Assembly (NCBI GenBank): GCA_031287575.1
Contig: JAITSV010000008.1
Location: forward strand, 1 to 35,104
DNA from: Desulfovibrio sp.
GTDB taxonomy: Bacteria > Desulfobacterota > Desulfovibrionia > Desulfovibrionales > Desulfovibrionaceae
Direction of reading: 5' to 3'
DNA: 35,104 bases
Shown here: one piece after another, positions 16,404 through 23,707 of the stretch
How positions within the stretch are numbered: position 1 is the first letter of the stretch
How the letters are laid out: the number at the start of each line of letters is the position of its first letter
The notes under the pieces: model-generated
The model's database searches: none
Seen by the model: the letters and a program-made list of their open reading frames with translations, nothing else
What the model was told of the DNA's origin: nothing
Made by a program: the position numbers and the translations under genes

Positions 16404-17303
16404 CTAGCCGCCGCCGATGAGCTGCATGGCCATCTGCGGCAGCGAGTTGGCCTGCGAAAGCATGGCCACGGCGGACTGGGTGAGGATCTGGTTGCGCACG
16501 AACTCGGTCATTTCCTCGGCCACGTCCACGTCGGAAATGCGCGACTCGGAGGACTGCAGGTTTTCCGCCTGGATGGTGAGGTTGCTGATGGTGTTCTCCA
16601 GGCGGTTCTGCAGGGCGCCGAGCGCCGCGCGGATCTTGTCCTTGGAGATGATCGCCTGGTCGAGGGCGGTCAGGGCGTTCTGGGCGGCCGACTGGGTGGA
16701 GATGGTGTAGCCCCCGGCCGCCGCGCCCGAGGCGGACGCGTTGCCGATGCCCAGCTGCGATGCCGTGGCCCCGCCGATCTTGATGTAGTAGTAATCCTCG
16801 TTCGAGTCGTTGCCGGTGCCGAAGTGGATCTTCAGCTCGCCGGTCTGCCGCAGCCCCGACCCGTTGTGCGTGCCCGAAAGGGTGCCGTCCAGCAGGTGGA
16901 TGCCGTTGAAGTCCGTGGCGTTGGCGATACGGGTGATTTCCGAGGCCATGGCCTGATATTCGGATTCGATCATCAGGCGTTGGTCGGAGTTGTAGGTACC
17001 CGTGGCCGCCTGTTCGGCCAGTTCCTTCATGCGGATGAGCTTTTCGTCGATGATCTGCAGCGCGCCGTCGGCGGTCTGGATCATCGAGATGGCGTCGTTG
17101 GCGTTGCGGATGCCCTGACGCATGGTGGAAATATCGGCCCGCATCAGTTCGCGAATGGCGAGGCCTGCGGCGTCGTCGGCCGCAGTGCCCACGCGCAGAC
17201 CCGAGGAAAGGCGGCGGGTGGACGTTGCCAGGCGACCGTAGCTCTCGTTCAGGTTACGAGAGGCGTTCAGCGCCATCATGTTGTGATTGATGACCAAAGA
17301 CAT
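16404..17303 (-). CDS. fliC: Flagellin
   Basis: Encodes 299 residues. The conserved N-terminal D0/D1 segment (MSLVINHNMMALNASRNL, then LSSGLRV...DDAAGLAI) and C-terminal D1/D0 segment (ISDVDVAEEMTEFVRNQIL to LPQMAMQLIGGG) are complete; the variable centre is only about 70 residues, so this is a short flagellin with little D2/D3. It is exported by the flagellar type III apparatus and polymerises into the filament. The ribosome binding site GAAGGAGG is strong, and a near-perfect sigma-54 promoter lies at 17340-17355. It is monocistronic, with the terminator at 16310-16350. Some genomes of this group have several flagellin genes, so the number suffix is left open. Confidence 0.96.
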   Translation of the reverse strand: MSLVINHNMMALNASRNLNESYGRLATSTRRLSSGLRVGTAADDAAGLAIRELMRADISTMRQGIRNANDAISMIQTADGALQIIDEKLIRMKELAEQAATGTYNSDQRLMIESEYQAMASEITRIANATDFNGIHLLDGTLSGTHNGSGLRQTGELKIHFGTGNDSNEDYYYIKIGGATASQLGIGNASASGAAAGGYTISTQSAAQNALTALDQAIISKDKIRAALGALQNRLENTISNLTIQAENLQSSESRISDVDVAEEMTEFVRNQILTQSAVAMLSQANSLPQMAMQLIGGG

Positions 17304-17339
17304 GTGGTGAACCTCCTTCGGGTTGTCTGGCCATCATTA

Positions 17340-17355
17340 AGCAATGTTGGTGCCA
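17340..17355 (-). promoter_or_regulatory. Sigma-54 (RpoN) promoter of flagellin
   Basis: Minus-strand sequence TGGCAC-CAACA-TTGCT, with the -24 GG and -12 GC elements at the required spacing. It matches the consensus TGGCACG-N4-TTGCW almost exactly. Expected transcription start near 17328, about 25 bp before the flagellin ATG. Transcription would require an AAA+ enhancer-binding protein. Confidence 0.88.
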
Positions 17356-17362
17356 ACGCATT

Positions 17363-17393
17363 TTTTGCAAAGAAAGGTAAAGTGTTAGCAAAA
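17363..17393. promoter_or_regulatory. Possible activator site: inverted repeat upstream of the flagellin sigma-54 promoter
   Basis: TTTTGC (17363-17368) and GCAAAA (17388-17393) are inverted copies 19 bp apart, 8-40 bp upstream of the -24 element. TTTGCAAA also forms a local palindrome at the first arm. It could be a site for the flagellar enhancer-binding protein or another regulator, though close to the promoter. Confidence 0.35.
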
Positions 17394-17525
17394 CTCTAGA
17401 CACCTCGTGCCCGGTTGCCGACGCGCCCATGCCAAAATTTTCCCAGGGCTTGCGGGGTGCCGCGCGGCGCGGGGGCGTGGCGGGGGAATTTTTTGCATCC
17501 CCTGCGCACGGGCCGGGCCGCGCCC

Positions 17526-17552
17526 TAATCCGGCGGCGCAATCTGCCGATAA
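17526..17552 (+). promoter_or_regulatory. Sigma-28 (FliA) promoter of flaG
   Basis: TAAT (17526-17529), exactly 15 bp, then GCCGATAA (17545-17552), the full -10 consensus of FliA-type promoters (TAAA-N15-GCCGATAA). Expected start near 17560, giving a ~45-nt leader to flaG. Confidence 0.82.
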
Positions 17553-17604
17553 AGGGTGTGAGACGATGTTTCCGGGGGAGGCAATGTCGCCTCGAGGAGG
17601 AACC

Positions 17605-18000
17605 ATGATGCTGCTGGACGAAATCCAGACGGTAACGGCAGGTTCTTCCGCGGGATCGGATATCAAGCGCCCCCCGGCACGCGGCCTGGCCGCCGCATCT
17701 TCATCCGCTACTTCTCCATCTCTCGCGGAATGGCAGCCGACCGGGGACGAACGATCCGCGGAAACGGACAACGTGGACATGCAACAGCTTGAAAGCTCGC
17801 TGGACGACCTTTCGCGCACCCTTGAAGCCAAGGGCGCCGCGCTGAAGTTCGAGATCGTGAGCGACCAGGGTGTGGTGCAGGTCGAGGTGTCCGAAAAGAA
17901 CAGCAACAAGGTGCTGATGCGCATACCGCCCGAAGGGGTGCTGCGCGTCGGCAAGGATGGAGGCATGACCCTCGGCGGGCTGCTCAACCGGCAATTCTAG
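17605..18000 (+). CDS. flaG: Flagellar protein FlaG
   Basis: Encodes 131 residues (or 130 if the second of two adjacent ATG codons at 17608 is used, which sits at a better distance from GAGGAGG at 17594-17600). The N-terminal half is a Ser/Ala/Pro-rich low-complexity stretch. The C-terminal half (about 60-131) is the FlaG domain, with LKFEIVSDQGVVQVEVSEKNSNKVLMRIPPEGVL split over typical strands; the IPPE motif is characteristic. FlaG proteins affect filament length or elongation in several bacteria. The divergent flagellin and the sigma-28 promoter fit a late flagellar gene. An earlier in-frame ATG at 17584 exists but is less well placed. Confidence 0.9.
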   Translation: MMLLDEIQTVTAGSSAGSDIKRPPARGLAAASSSATSPSLAEWQPTGDERSAETDNVDMQQLESSLDDLSRTLEAKGAALKFEIVSDQGVVQVEVSEKNSNKVLMRIPPEGVLRVGKDGGMTLGGLLNRQF

Positions 18001-18032
18001 GGAGCGGCGGCGGTTTTGCCCGCCGCCGCTCC
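18001..18032 (+). terminator. GC-rich hairpin after flaG
   Basis: Perfect 13-bp stem (18001-18013 with 18020-18032) around TTTTGC, beginning one base after the flaG stop. There is no T tract downstream, so it is either a weak terminator or an mRNA-stabilising end. Confidence 0.6.
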
Positions 18033-18690
18033 ATGCCCCGTTGCAGGGCTGGCTGGTTGCGCGCTCGCGTGCGCGTCCGGTTGCGTATCCGGTTGCGTGG
18101 CGTGCTACGGTCAAACGCCGGCGGGCAGGTGCACGAGGCAACGCCTTGGTCACGCGCGGCCCGCGTGGGCACCGTTGCAGCCATGCAGGTGCGGCCGCGT
18201 CGTCGTGGGGATTGCGGTTCCCACGGCGGCTGGCGGGGCAGGCGCCGTGGCCGGGAGCGCACTTCGACCGGGCGTGACGCCATGCCGTGCACGCGGGTTC
18301 CGTGCCCGTGCGATGCCTTTGCCGGAGGCCGTGGGTGGCCTTCGCCAATGGACGTGCCCCTGATGTTGTTTGATTGATCATCTGGTGTGGCTGCGGCCCG
18401 TATTTCCCCGTCGTTCGTGCCGACGCTTCATTTCCGGCCTGTCCGCCATTCCGGCTGTCATGGCCGCTGATGCAACCCTCGGAGCATCCGTGTGGCGGCC
18501 CGCAGGCCTTCGTGCAGCGGCAAGACCCCGCGCGCAGCCTGGTCCTGTACTCTTCGGTCCGCGTTCACCGGTCCCGCATCGGTCGCCTGCCCCCGGCCCA
18601 GTCCCGCCCAATCCCGCCCAATCCCGATACTCTGCGGCTGGCCCGCCGGATATTCCCGGTGCCTGGCCATGTGGTACCCGTGGCCACGAC

Positions 18691-18740
18691 GCAAAACATC
18701 CCGGCCCGCCCTTTCACATGGGCAGACCGGGATGTTTTGC
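18691..18740 (-). terminator. Large hairpin, candidate distal terminator of the fliK-flgD-flgE run
   Basis: Perfect 14-bp stem GCAAAACATCCCGG (18691-18704) with 18727-18740, plus an inner GCCC/GGGC pairing (18708-18711 with 18720-18723). Both arms carry an A4/T4 tract, so either strand can show a T run inside the 3' arm, but no T tail follows. Confidence 0.5.
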
Positions 18741-18776
18741 GGAAGGCTCTCGCGGGCGAGCCGCCGCCGACACGAT

Positions 18777-18804
18777 GCGGACGCGGGTTCGGGCCCGCGT
18801 CCGC
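18777..18804 (-). terminator. GC-rich hairpin just after flgE
   Basis: Perfect 11-bp stem GCGGACGCGGG (18777-18787) with 18794-18804, loop TTCGGG. It lies 20 bp past the flgE stop. Without a T tract it may act together with the larger hairpin at 18691-18740. Confidence 0.5.
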
Positions 18805-18824
18805 CGGTCGATCATGATCCGTCG

Positions 18825-20462
18825 CTAACGCTTCATGTTCACGACGGTTTCAAGCATGGTGTCCGTGGTGGTGATGACCTTGCTGTTGGACTGGAAGCCG
18901 CGCTGGGTGGTGATCATCTGCACGAACTCGCGGGCAAGGTCCACGTTGGACTGTTCCAGCGAGTTGGAGTTGACGGAGCCGTACCCGTTGGCGTTGGCCG
19001 GGCCCGCCAGCGCGTCACCCGAGGCGCGCGTTTCGGAGAACAGGTTGCCCCCCTCGCGGCGCAGGTTGGTGGGGCTGGTGAAGTCGTACAGGGTGATCTG
19101 GTACAGGTCCAGGATGACCCCGTTGGAGTACCGCCCGTGCACCACACCGTCCTGGTCCACGGTGATGTTCTGCAGGAAGCCGAAGGTGTAGCCGTCCTGC
19201 TTCTGGAAGATCATGGACGACGAGCCGCCGTAGCTGGTCATGGACGTGGACTGCCGTTCGCCCTGGGCCCCCAGGCCGCCGAGGTTGCCTGCGTTGCTGC
19301 CGATGGCGGCGGCGCTGGCCGGGGCGCTGGCCCAGGTGTTGCTGAGGTTGCGCAGGCCGAAGTTCAGTTCCATCAGGTATGGTTCGGCTTCCGTGGGCAC
19401 CGTGGGTGAGGTGTAGCTGGCGTTGGAGACACCCGAGAAGTTGGCCACGAACAGCGGGTAGCCGTTGTTGGAGAAGGTGGTGGGCACCCAGTTGTTCATG
19501 TCCTTCAGCGAACCGGTGGCACCGCTGGCGATGGTAAAGGCGGTCATGTCCGTGAGCTGGCCGGAGGTGTCGAAGGTCAGCGTGCCGGTCATCAGGATGC
19601 CTGCCGCCGAGGTGCCCGCGAAATCCAGGCCGTTGACCGAGCGCAGATCGTCCGAGGGGTTCATGGTGACCATGTATTCCCAGTAACGCTTGCCGCTGGC
19701 CGCGCCCGCCACGGTGTCGGTGGCCACCTGGTCGAAGTAGACGGTCAGTTCGTGCGAGGTGCCGCCTTCGTCGTAGACCTTGATGGTGGTCTGGTAGGCA
19801 AAGCGGCTGTCCGCCAGGGGCGTGTCGGCGGAGCCGTCCCAGTTGTTGAACACCGAGAAGAACGGGTTGGCACCGTTGACCGACTTGTCGCCGCCGTCGC
19901 GCGCGTCGAGGTTGTGCGCCGAGGTGATGGTGGACGTGTGCTGCGGCTCGGCGGTGAAGCCGTCGAGCTTGATGTCCTTGGGCGAGCCGGCGCCCTTGAT
20001 CTGCGAGGTGGTGGTGGTCACCTGCGCGGTGGAGGTGGACAGCGACGGGCGGGCCTTTTCGATTTCCCAGCCTTGCAGCACGTAGCCGTGCGGATCGACC
20101 AGGTAGCCGTCGTTGTCGAAGCGGAAGTTGCCCGCACGGGTGTAGTACGAGGTTTCCTGCCCCTTGGGCCGCACCTGGAAGAAGCCCTTGCCGCCGATGG
20201 CAAGGTCGGTGGCCTCGTTGGTGGTTTCAAAGGCACCCTGGCTGAAGTCGCCGAAGATGGCGCCAATGGACACGCCCCGGCCAACCTGGCTCACCCCGGC
20301 CGCGCTGTAGACGTCCTGGTTGATGAAGTCTTGGAAGTCCATGCGCGAGCCCTTGAAGCCCACGGTGTTGACGTTGGCGATGTTGTTGCCGAGAACGTTC
20401 ATCTTCTCGCCGTGGGCCAGCAGTCCCGAAACGCCGGTCCACATACTTGCCGTGACACTCAT
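18825..20462 (-). CDS. flgE: Flagellar hook protein FlgE
   Basis: Encodes 545 residues. The N-terminus MSVTASMWTGVSGLLAHGEKM...NNIANVNTVGFKGSR is the flagellar rod/hook signature region; the matching C-terminal helix is LAREFVQMITTQRGFQSNSK to VVNMKR. The middle holds the hook D1/D2 domains. At 545 residues it is longer than the ~400-residue enteric FlgE, the extra length lying in the surface-exposed middle. It polymerises into the hook joining rod and filament. The start at 20462 has AGGAGGT about 7 bases upstream. It is the last gene of the fliK-flgD-flgE run, 66 bp after flgD, with a small hairpin in the gap. Confidence 0.95.
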   Translation of the reverse strand: MSVTASMWTGVSGLLAHGEKMNVLGNNIANVNTVGFKGSRMDFQDFINQDVYSAAGVSQVGRGVSIGAIFGDFSQGAFETTNEATDLAIGGKGFFQVRPKGQETSYYTRAGNFRFDNDGYLVDPHGYVLQGWEIEKARPSLSTSTAQVTTTTSQIKGAGSPKDIKLDGFTAEPQHTSTITSAHNLDARDGGDKSVNGANPFFSVFNNWDGSADTPLADSRFAYQTTIKVYDEGGTSHELTVYFDQVATDTVAGAASGKRYWEYMVTMNPSDDLRSVNGLDFAGTSAAGILMTGTLTFDTSGQLTDMTAFTIASGATGSLKDMNNWVPTTFSNNGYPLFVANFSGVSNASYTSPTVPTEAEPYLMELNFGLRNLSNTWASAPASAAAIGSNAGNLGGLGAQGERQSTSMTSYGGSSSMIFQKQDGYTFGFLQNITVDQDGVVHGRYSNGVILDLYQITLYDFTSPTNLRREGGNLFSETRASGDALAGPANANGYGSVNSNSLEQSNVDLAREFVQMITTQRGFQSNSKVITTTDTMLETVVNMKR

Positions 20463-20481
20463 GATCGACCTCCTGTGTCCA

Positions 20482-20501
20482 TGCACCCCCGTGGGGGTGT
20501 A
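20482..20501. other. Hairpin in the flgD–flgE gap
   Basis: CACCCC (20484-20489) pairs with GGGGTG (20494-20499) around CGTG. It sits about 20 bp before the flgE start on the minus strand and might modulate the flgD:flgE expression ratio. Confidence 0.4.
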
Positions 20502-20528
20502 GTGTGCGTGCTGCCGTTCCGCAGGGGG

Positions 20529-21317
20529 TTAGCTGTCGCCTTCCGTGTCGCTGTCGGAATCGTCTTCGGAATCATTTCCGGAATTGTCGTCGTCCGTGTC
20601 GTCGCCGGTGTTGGTATTGGGCGCCACGATTTCGGAGACGTTGCTGAAGGCGATGTGGCGGCCGTCCGCCAGGCTCAGGTACGGTTCGTCGTCCACCTTG
20701 ACCACGCCCGACACCTGGCCGGAAACCTGGGTGGTGATGTACACGGACTTGCCGTCCGTACCTTCGCCGTACATGGCAACCGCGTAGACACCGTCCGGCA
20801 CGATGGTGCCCTGGTAGTCCTTGCCGTCCCACTTGTACTGGTAGGTGCCGGGCTGCTTCGCGCCCATCAGTTCCGTGCGCACCAGGTTCATTTCGCTGTC
20901 GTAAATGTTGATGTAGCCGTTGTTCACCTGTTCCTGCGTCGTGAAGTACACCGTGCTGACGGAGTTGATCGTCGCGCCCGTGCTGTCCTTCTGCGAGGTC
21001 TTGCTGATCTCGTAGCCGCTGGCGGTCACTTCCTTGCCGATGTAGCCCACGGCGGCGGACATCTGCTGCTGCTTGGCGCTGGCGTTCAGGTCGGTGATGC
21101 CGGTGGAGATGTTGGTGAGCTGTTCAAGGCTGGTGAACTGCGCCAACTGGGCGACGAATTCCTTGTCGTCCATGGGGTTCAGCGGATCCTGATGGCTCAG
21201 CTGGGCCACCAGCAGGTTCAGGAACGCCTGCTTGTCCAATTCGTCGTTCTTGGTCTTTGCGCCAAGGTAGTTGCCGAAATCTTGCTCGGCCTGGCCGATG
21301 ACGGGGCTGGCTGCCAT
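20529..21317 (-). CDS. flgD: Flagellar hook-capping (hook assembly) protein FlgD
   Basis: Encodes 262 residues. The N-terminal FlgD domain is clear: [34 protein letters not shown] (about residues 28-61), with the family's conserved LxxQDPLxPM block. The central part is the FlgD Tudor/Fn3-like region, including [20 protein letters not shown]. The C-terminal ~30 residues are an unusual run of Asp, Ser, Glu, Asn and Gly with almost no hydrophobic residues. FlgD caps the growing hook so FlgE can be added. The ribosome binding site AGGAGG lies against the fliK stop codon (21327-21329), which shows tight coupling to fliK. Confidence 0.94.
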   Translation of the reverse strand: MAASPVIGQAEQDFGNYLGAKTKNDELDKQAFLNLLVAQLSHQDPLNPMDDKEFVAQLAQFTSLEQLTNISTGITDLNASAKQQQMSAAVGYIGKEVTASGYEISKTSQKDSTGATINSVSTVYFTTQEQVNNGYINIYDSEMNLVRTELMGAKQPGTYQYKWDGKDYQGTIVPDGVYAVAMYGEGTDGKSVYITTQVSGQVSGVVKVDDEPYLSLADGRHIAFSNVSEIVAPNTNTGDDTDDDNSGNDSEDDSDSDTEGDS

Positions 21318-21326
21318 GGTGGCCTC

Positions 21327-23279
21327 CTATGCGATGATGTCGAGCCCGGAGGCGGTAAGAGTTGCCGGGCGTCCGGTGGAGGCTGCCGCCGCGGCGGTGT
21401 CCACGGCCTGCATGCCGGTGTCGTCGGCCCCGCCGTCGCCCCCGTCCCGAAGACGGCGCAGGCGGCGGTAGCGTTCGCGCTCCGCGTTGCGGGCCTGCTG
21501 TTCCTGGCTGGCGTTGTGCTGGGCCGCATCCTGCCAGGCCTGCGAGAACGAGTTGTCCTGCAACTGGGTCTGCACTTCCAGCCGGTCCACCTTCAGCCCC
21601 TGCTGTTCCAGCGCGGTGCGCAGCACGTGCAACTGGTCGTTGATGGCCTGCGCGGTCTCGGTGCGGTCGGGGCGGATGGTGGCGTTGACCTCGCCGTTAC
21701 GCACGGAAAGGGTCACGGTCACGTTGCCCAGTTCGCCGGGGTCGAGCTTCATGGTCAGCTGGCGGGTGCCGTCCTGCATGGAGGTGAGGATGCCCCGCTC
21801 GAGCTGGGCCGCCGCCTGTTCGGAAAGATAGGGGGTCAGGGCCTGGCCCTGGCGCTGGGCCGCACCCGCCGCATTGGCGGCGTTGGCCGCGCTGGCCGAA
21901 GCGTCGGCCATGCTCTGGGCGGCGCCGCTGAGGGCCGGGCTGAGGTCGATCTTGCGCAGCAGTTCGGCCCACGGGTCGCTGCTGCCGCCGGAAGACGACC
22001 GGCCATGCTGGTCCTGCTGCCAGGCGGAACCCTTGCCGTCGCCCGACTGTGAAGATTGCCCCGATTGCTTATCCAGCCCGAACGCCTGCGCCTGGGCATT
22101 GCCCTGCGTCACCTGGGCCTGCTGGCTGTTGGCGCCGCCGTTGTTGCCCCCGTTGCCATTGTGCAGGGACGCGTTCTGCTGCAGGGCGTCGCCCGCCTGC
22201 ACGGCAGCCTGGCGCGGGTCGGACAACGGCCCGGCATGTTCCTGCGTGCCGCCCCCGGTGCGCATCAGGCCCGACTGGCGGGTCTTGCCCGCGTTGGCCG
22301 ATCCTCCGTCGTGGCGTTCGGCGTCCAGCGCGGGGGCCACGCCGTTGCCATTGCCCTTGCCGGTGGCGGCTTCGCGGATCAGCACCTCGCTGCGCTGGGC
22401 GGCGCGGTCACCGCGCTGGTCGGCCTGCTCGATGCGTTCTGCGGATTTCTTGGCCGCCTGCAACACCGGGTCGAGCGCGGAACCAAGGGCCGAAGCCAGG
22501 TTGCGGTCGGCCTGTTCGCGCGCGGCCATTTCCTGCCCGGCGGGCACCAGTGCCGACTTGAGCCCTGCGGCGGTGGTGGAAATTTCGGTCTGCCCGCCGA
22601 ACAGCGTCTTCATGGCGGCCAGCACCTCGGGCGACAGCCGCAGCCCCTTGGCCATGGCTTCCAGTTCCGCCACGTTGACGTCGATGGCATCGCCGTCGGT
22701 CTTGCTGGTCAGCTTGTTGCTGACGGCCTTCCACACGGCGTCGGTGTTGCCCGCGTCCATCTGGGCCAGCATGCCGTCCGCTTCTTCGGGCAGCATGCCG
22801 ATCTTTTGCAGGAACTGCTTGGCATCCAGGCGCTGGTTGCCGTTCAGGACGGTGGTGGCCGTGCCGTCGGCGTCCAGGTTGGCGTAGGGGCCATCCTTGC
22901 GCAGGGCGGAAATGACCTGCCCCAGCGAGTAGTTGCCGGGGGTGGAGGCCATCTGGGTGAGGCGTTCCAGCCGGTCGGGCGAAACGCCGCTCTTTTCCAG
23001 CTGGTTCCGCAGCGCGATGACGTCCTGATAGGAAAGGCTGATCTGTCCGGGCGCGGTGAGCACGCCGCCGTCCTCACCCCTGCGCACCTTGCCCTTGGCT
23101 TCCGTGGCCGCATTGGCGGCGGTGCGGAGGGCGGTGGTGCCCGCGCCGGAGATGGAGCGCGGGCTCGCCTTGTCCGCGAGCACGGAAGCGAAGTCGAGGG
23201 TGCTGGCAGTGACCTTGGGGCGCCGCGTCACATCGGACGGTGCCTTTTCGGTCTCGGGGAGAAAGGGAAAAATATGCAT
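21327..23279 (-). CDS. fliK: Flagellar hook-length control protein FliK
   Basis: Encodes 650 residues. The start at 23279 (MHIFPFLPET) is chosen for the AAGGAGC motif about 8 bases upstream; another ATG seven codons earlier has no such motif. The first ~480 residues are long, Gln/Ala/Gly/Asn-rich and probably extended, as expected of the ruler part. The C-terminal Flg_hook domain (about residues 500-585) has LTMKLDPGELGNVTVTL and VRTAL-like helices typical of the substrate-specificity switch. A basic segment (ERERYRRLRRLRDGG) follows, then a tail ending GLDIIA. FliK sets hook length and switches export from hook to filament proteins. It heads fliK-flgD-flgE; a candidate sigma-54 promoter is at 23307-23322. 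Confidence 0.9.
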   Translation of the reverse strand: MHIFPFLPETEKAPSDVTRRPKVTASTLDFASVLADKASPRSISGAGTTALRTAANAATEAKGKVRRGEDGGVLTAPGQISLSYQDVIALRNQLEKSGVSPDRLERLTQMASTPGNYSLGQVISALRKDGPYANLDADGTATTVLNGNQRLDAKQFLQKIGMLPEEADGMLAQMDAGNTDAVWKAVSNKLTSKTDGDAIDVNVAELEAMAKGLRLSPEVLAAMKTLFGGQTEISTTAAGLKSALVPAGQEMAAREQADRNLASALGSALDPVLQAAKKSAERIEQADQRGDRAAQRSEVLIREAATGKGNGNGVAPALDAERHDGGSANAGKTRQSGLMRTGGGTQEHAGPLSDPRQAAVQAGDALQQNASLHNGNGGNNGGANSQQAQVTQGNAQAQAFGLDKQSGQSSQSGDGKGSAWQQDQHGRSSSGGSSDPWAELLRKIDLSPALSGAAQSMADASASAANAANAAGAAQRQGQALTPYLSEQAAAQLERGILTSMQDGTRQLTMKLDPGELGNVTVTLSVRNGEVNATIRPDRTETAQAINDQLHVLRTALEQQGLKVDRLEVQTQLQDNSFSQAWQDAAQHNASQEQQARNAERERYRRLRRLRDGGDGGADDTGMQAVDTAAAAASTGRPATLTASGLDIIA

Positions 23280-23306
23280 GCCGGGGCTCCTTGCAGCCAT
23301 GGGATT

Positions 23307-23322
23307 ACAAGGACCGTTCCAA
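23307..23322 (-). promoter_or_regulatory. Candidate sigma-54 promoter of fliK-flgD-flgE
   Basis: Minus-strand TTGGAACG-GTCC-TTGT: the -24 GG is correct and the spacing is right, but the -12 GC is GT here, which usually weakens such sites. Transcription would start near 23296, leaving a short leader with the fliK ribosome binding site. The position fits a middle-class flagellar operon. Confidence 0.4.
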
Positions 23323-23620
23323 AACTGTGCGCAACATGATTTCAGATGGTTATGACGTGCAAATGCTGCCTGACCGGCAAGGGCTGCCGTCCGTGCGCGG
23401 CGTGCTGGCCGGGCTGGTTTGCACTTCTTGACCATTCTTGATGGTCGGATGGGGCGGTGTGAAGGCGGAGAAGGACAGGCGGAGGAGGCGGGGAAAGTGG
23501 CGGAGGTGCCAACGGCGGGAAGGGCGGCATGCAACGCGCTGCAAGGTGGGGATACGTGGCCACGACCAGTTTGGGGCGGTCGGGCTATCTGGGCAGGATG
23601 GCGTCGTACAGGCTCGGCCA

Positions 23621-23700
23621 AGACCAGCCAAGACCAGCCGAGACCAGTCAGGACCGGTCAGGACCGGTCAGGACCGGTCGGAACCGGTCGGACGGGAGAA
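23621..23700. repeat. Tandem repeat, eight 10-bp units
   Basis: Eight in-register decamers of consensus RGACCRGYCR; the middle units are identical (GGACCGGTCA). It lies between the stop of the GT9 gene and the fliK control region. Confidence 0.9.
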
Positions 23701-23707
23701 TGGGGGG

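Larger units (their letters stand above)
17304..17604. promoter_or_regulatory. Divergent flagellin–flaG control region
   Basis: These 301 bp contain the sigma-54 promoter of flagellin, a sigma-28 promoter of flaG and a small inverted repeat upstream of the sigma-54 site. The stretch beside the flagellin promoter is markedly AT-rich for this genome. No other gene is present. Confidence 0.75.
18033..18824. other. Long gene-free region between flaG and flgE
   Basis: Almost 800 bp between two convergent genes, the longest empty stretch in the window. Frames are short, arginine/proline/alanine rich and without ribosome binding sites. There are repeated CCGGTTGCGT units near 18078-18100 and repeated CCCGCCCAAT units near 18603-18625. 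Two large hairpins near the flgE end (18691-18740 and 18777-18804) are annotated separately. A small RNA or a decayed gene is possible, but nothing specific supports either. Confidence 0.45.
23280..23707. other. Intergenic region between GT9 glycosyltransferase and fliK, with tandem repeat
   Basis: 428 bp without a supported gene. It includes a candidate sigma-54 site next to fliK and eight tandem 10-bp units at 23621-23700, directly past the end of the glycosyltransferase gene. Confidence 0.55.

Noticed and set aside
17304-17420. Sigma-28 promoter for flagellin
   Set aside because: I looked for GCCGATAA with a TAAA element on the minus strand and found none, whereas the sigma-54 match is nearly perfect.
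23280-23621. N-terminal extension of FliK to 23621
   Set aside because: The extension is Pro/Arg/Cys-rich, covers the candidate promoter, and a good ribosome binding site marks 23279.
23621-23700. CRISPR-like array
   Set aside because: Units are 10 bp with no unique spacers; it is a simple tandem repeat.
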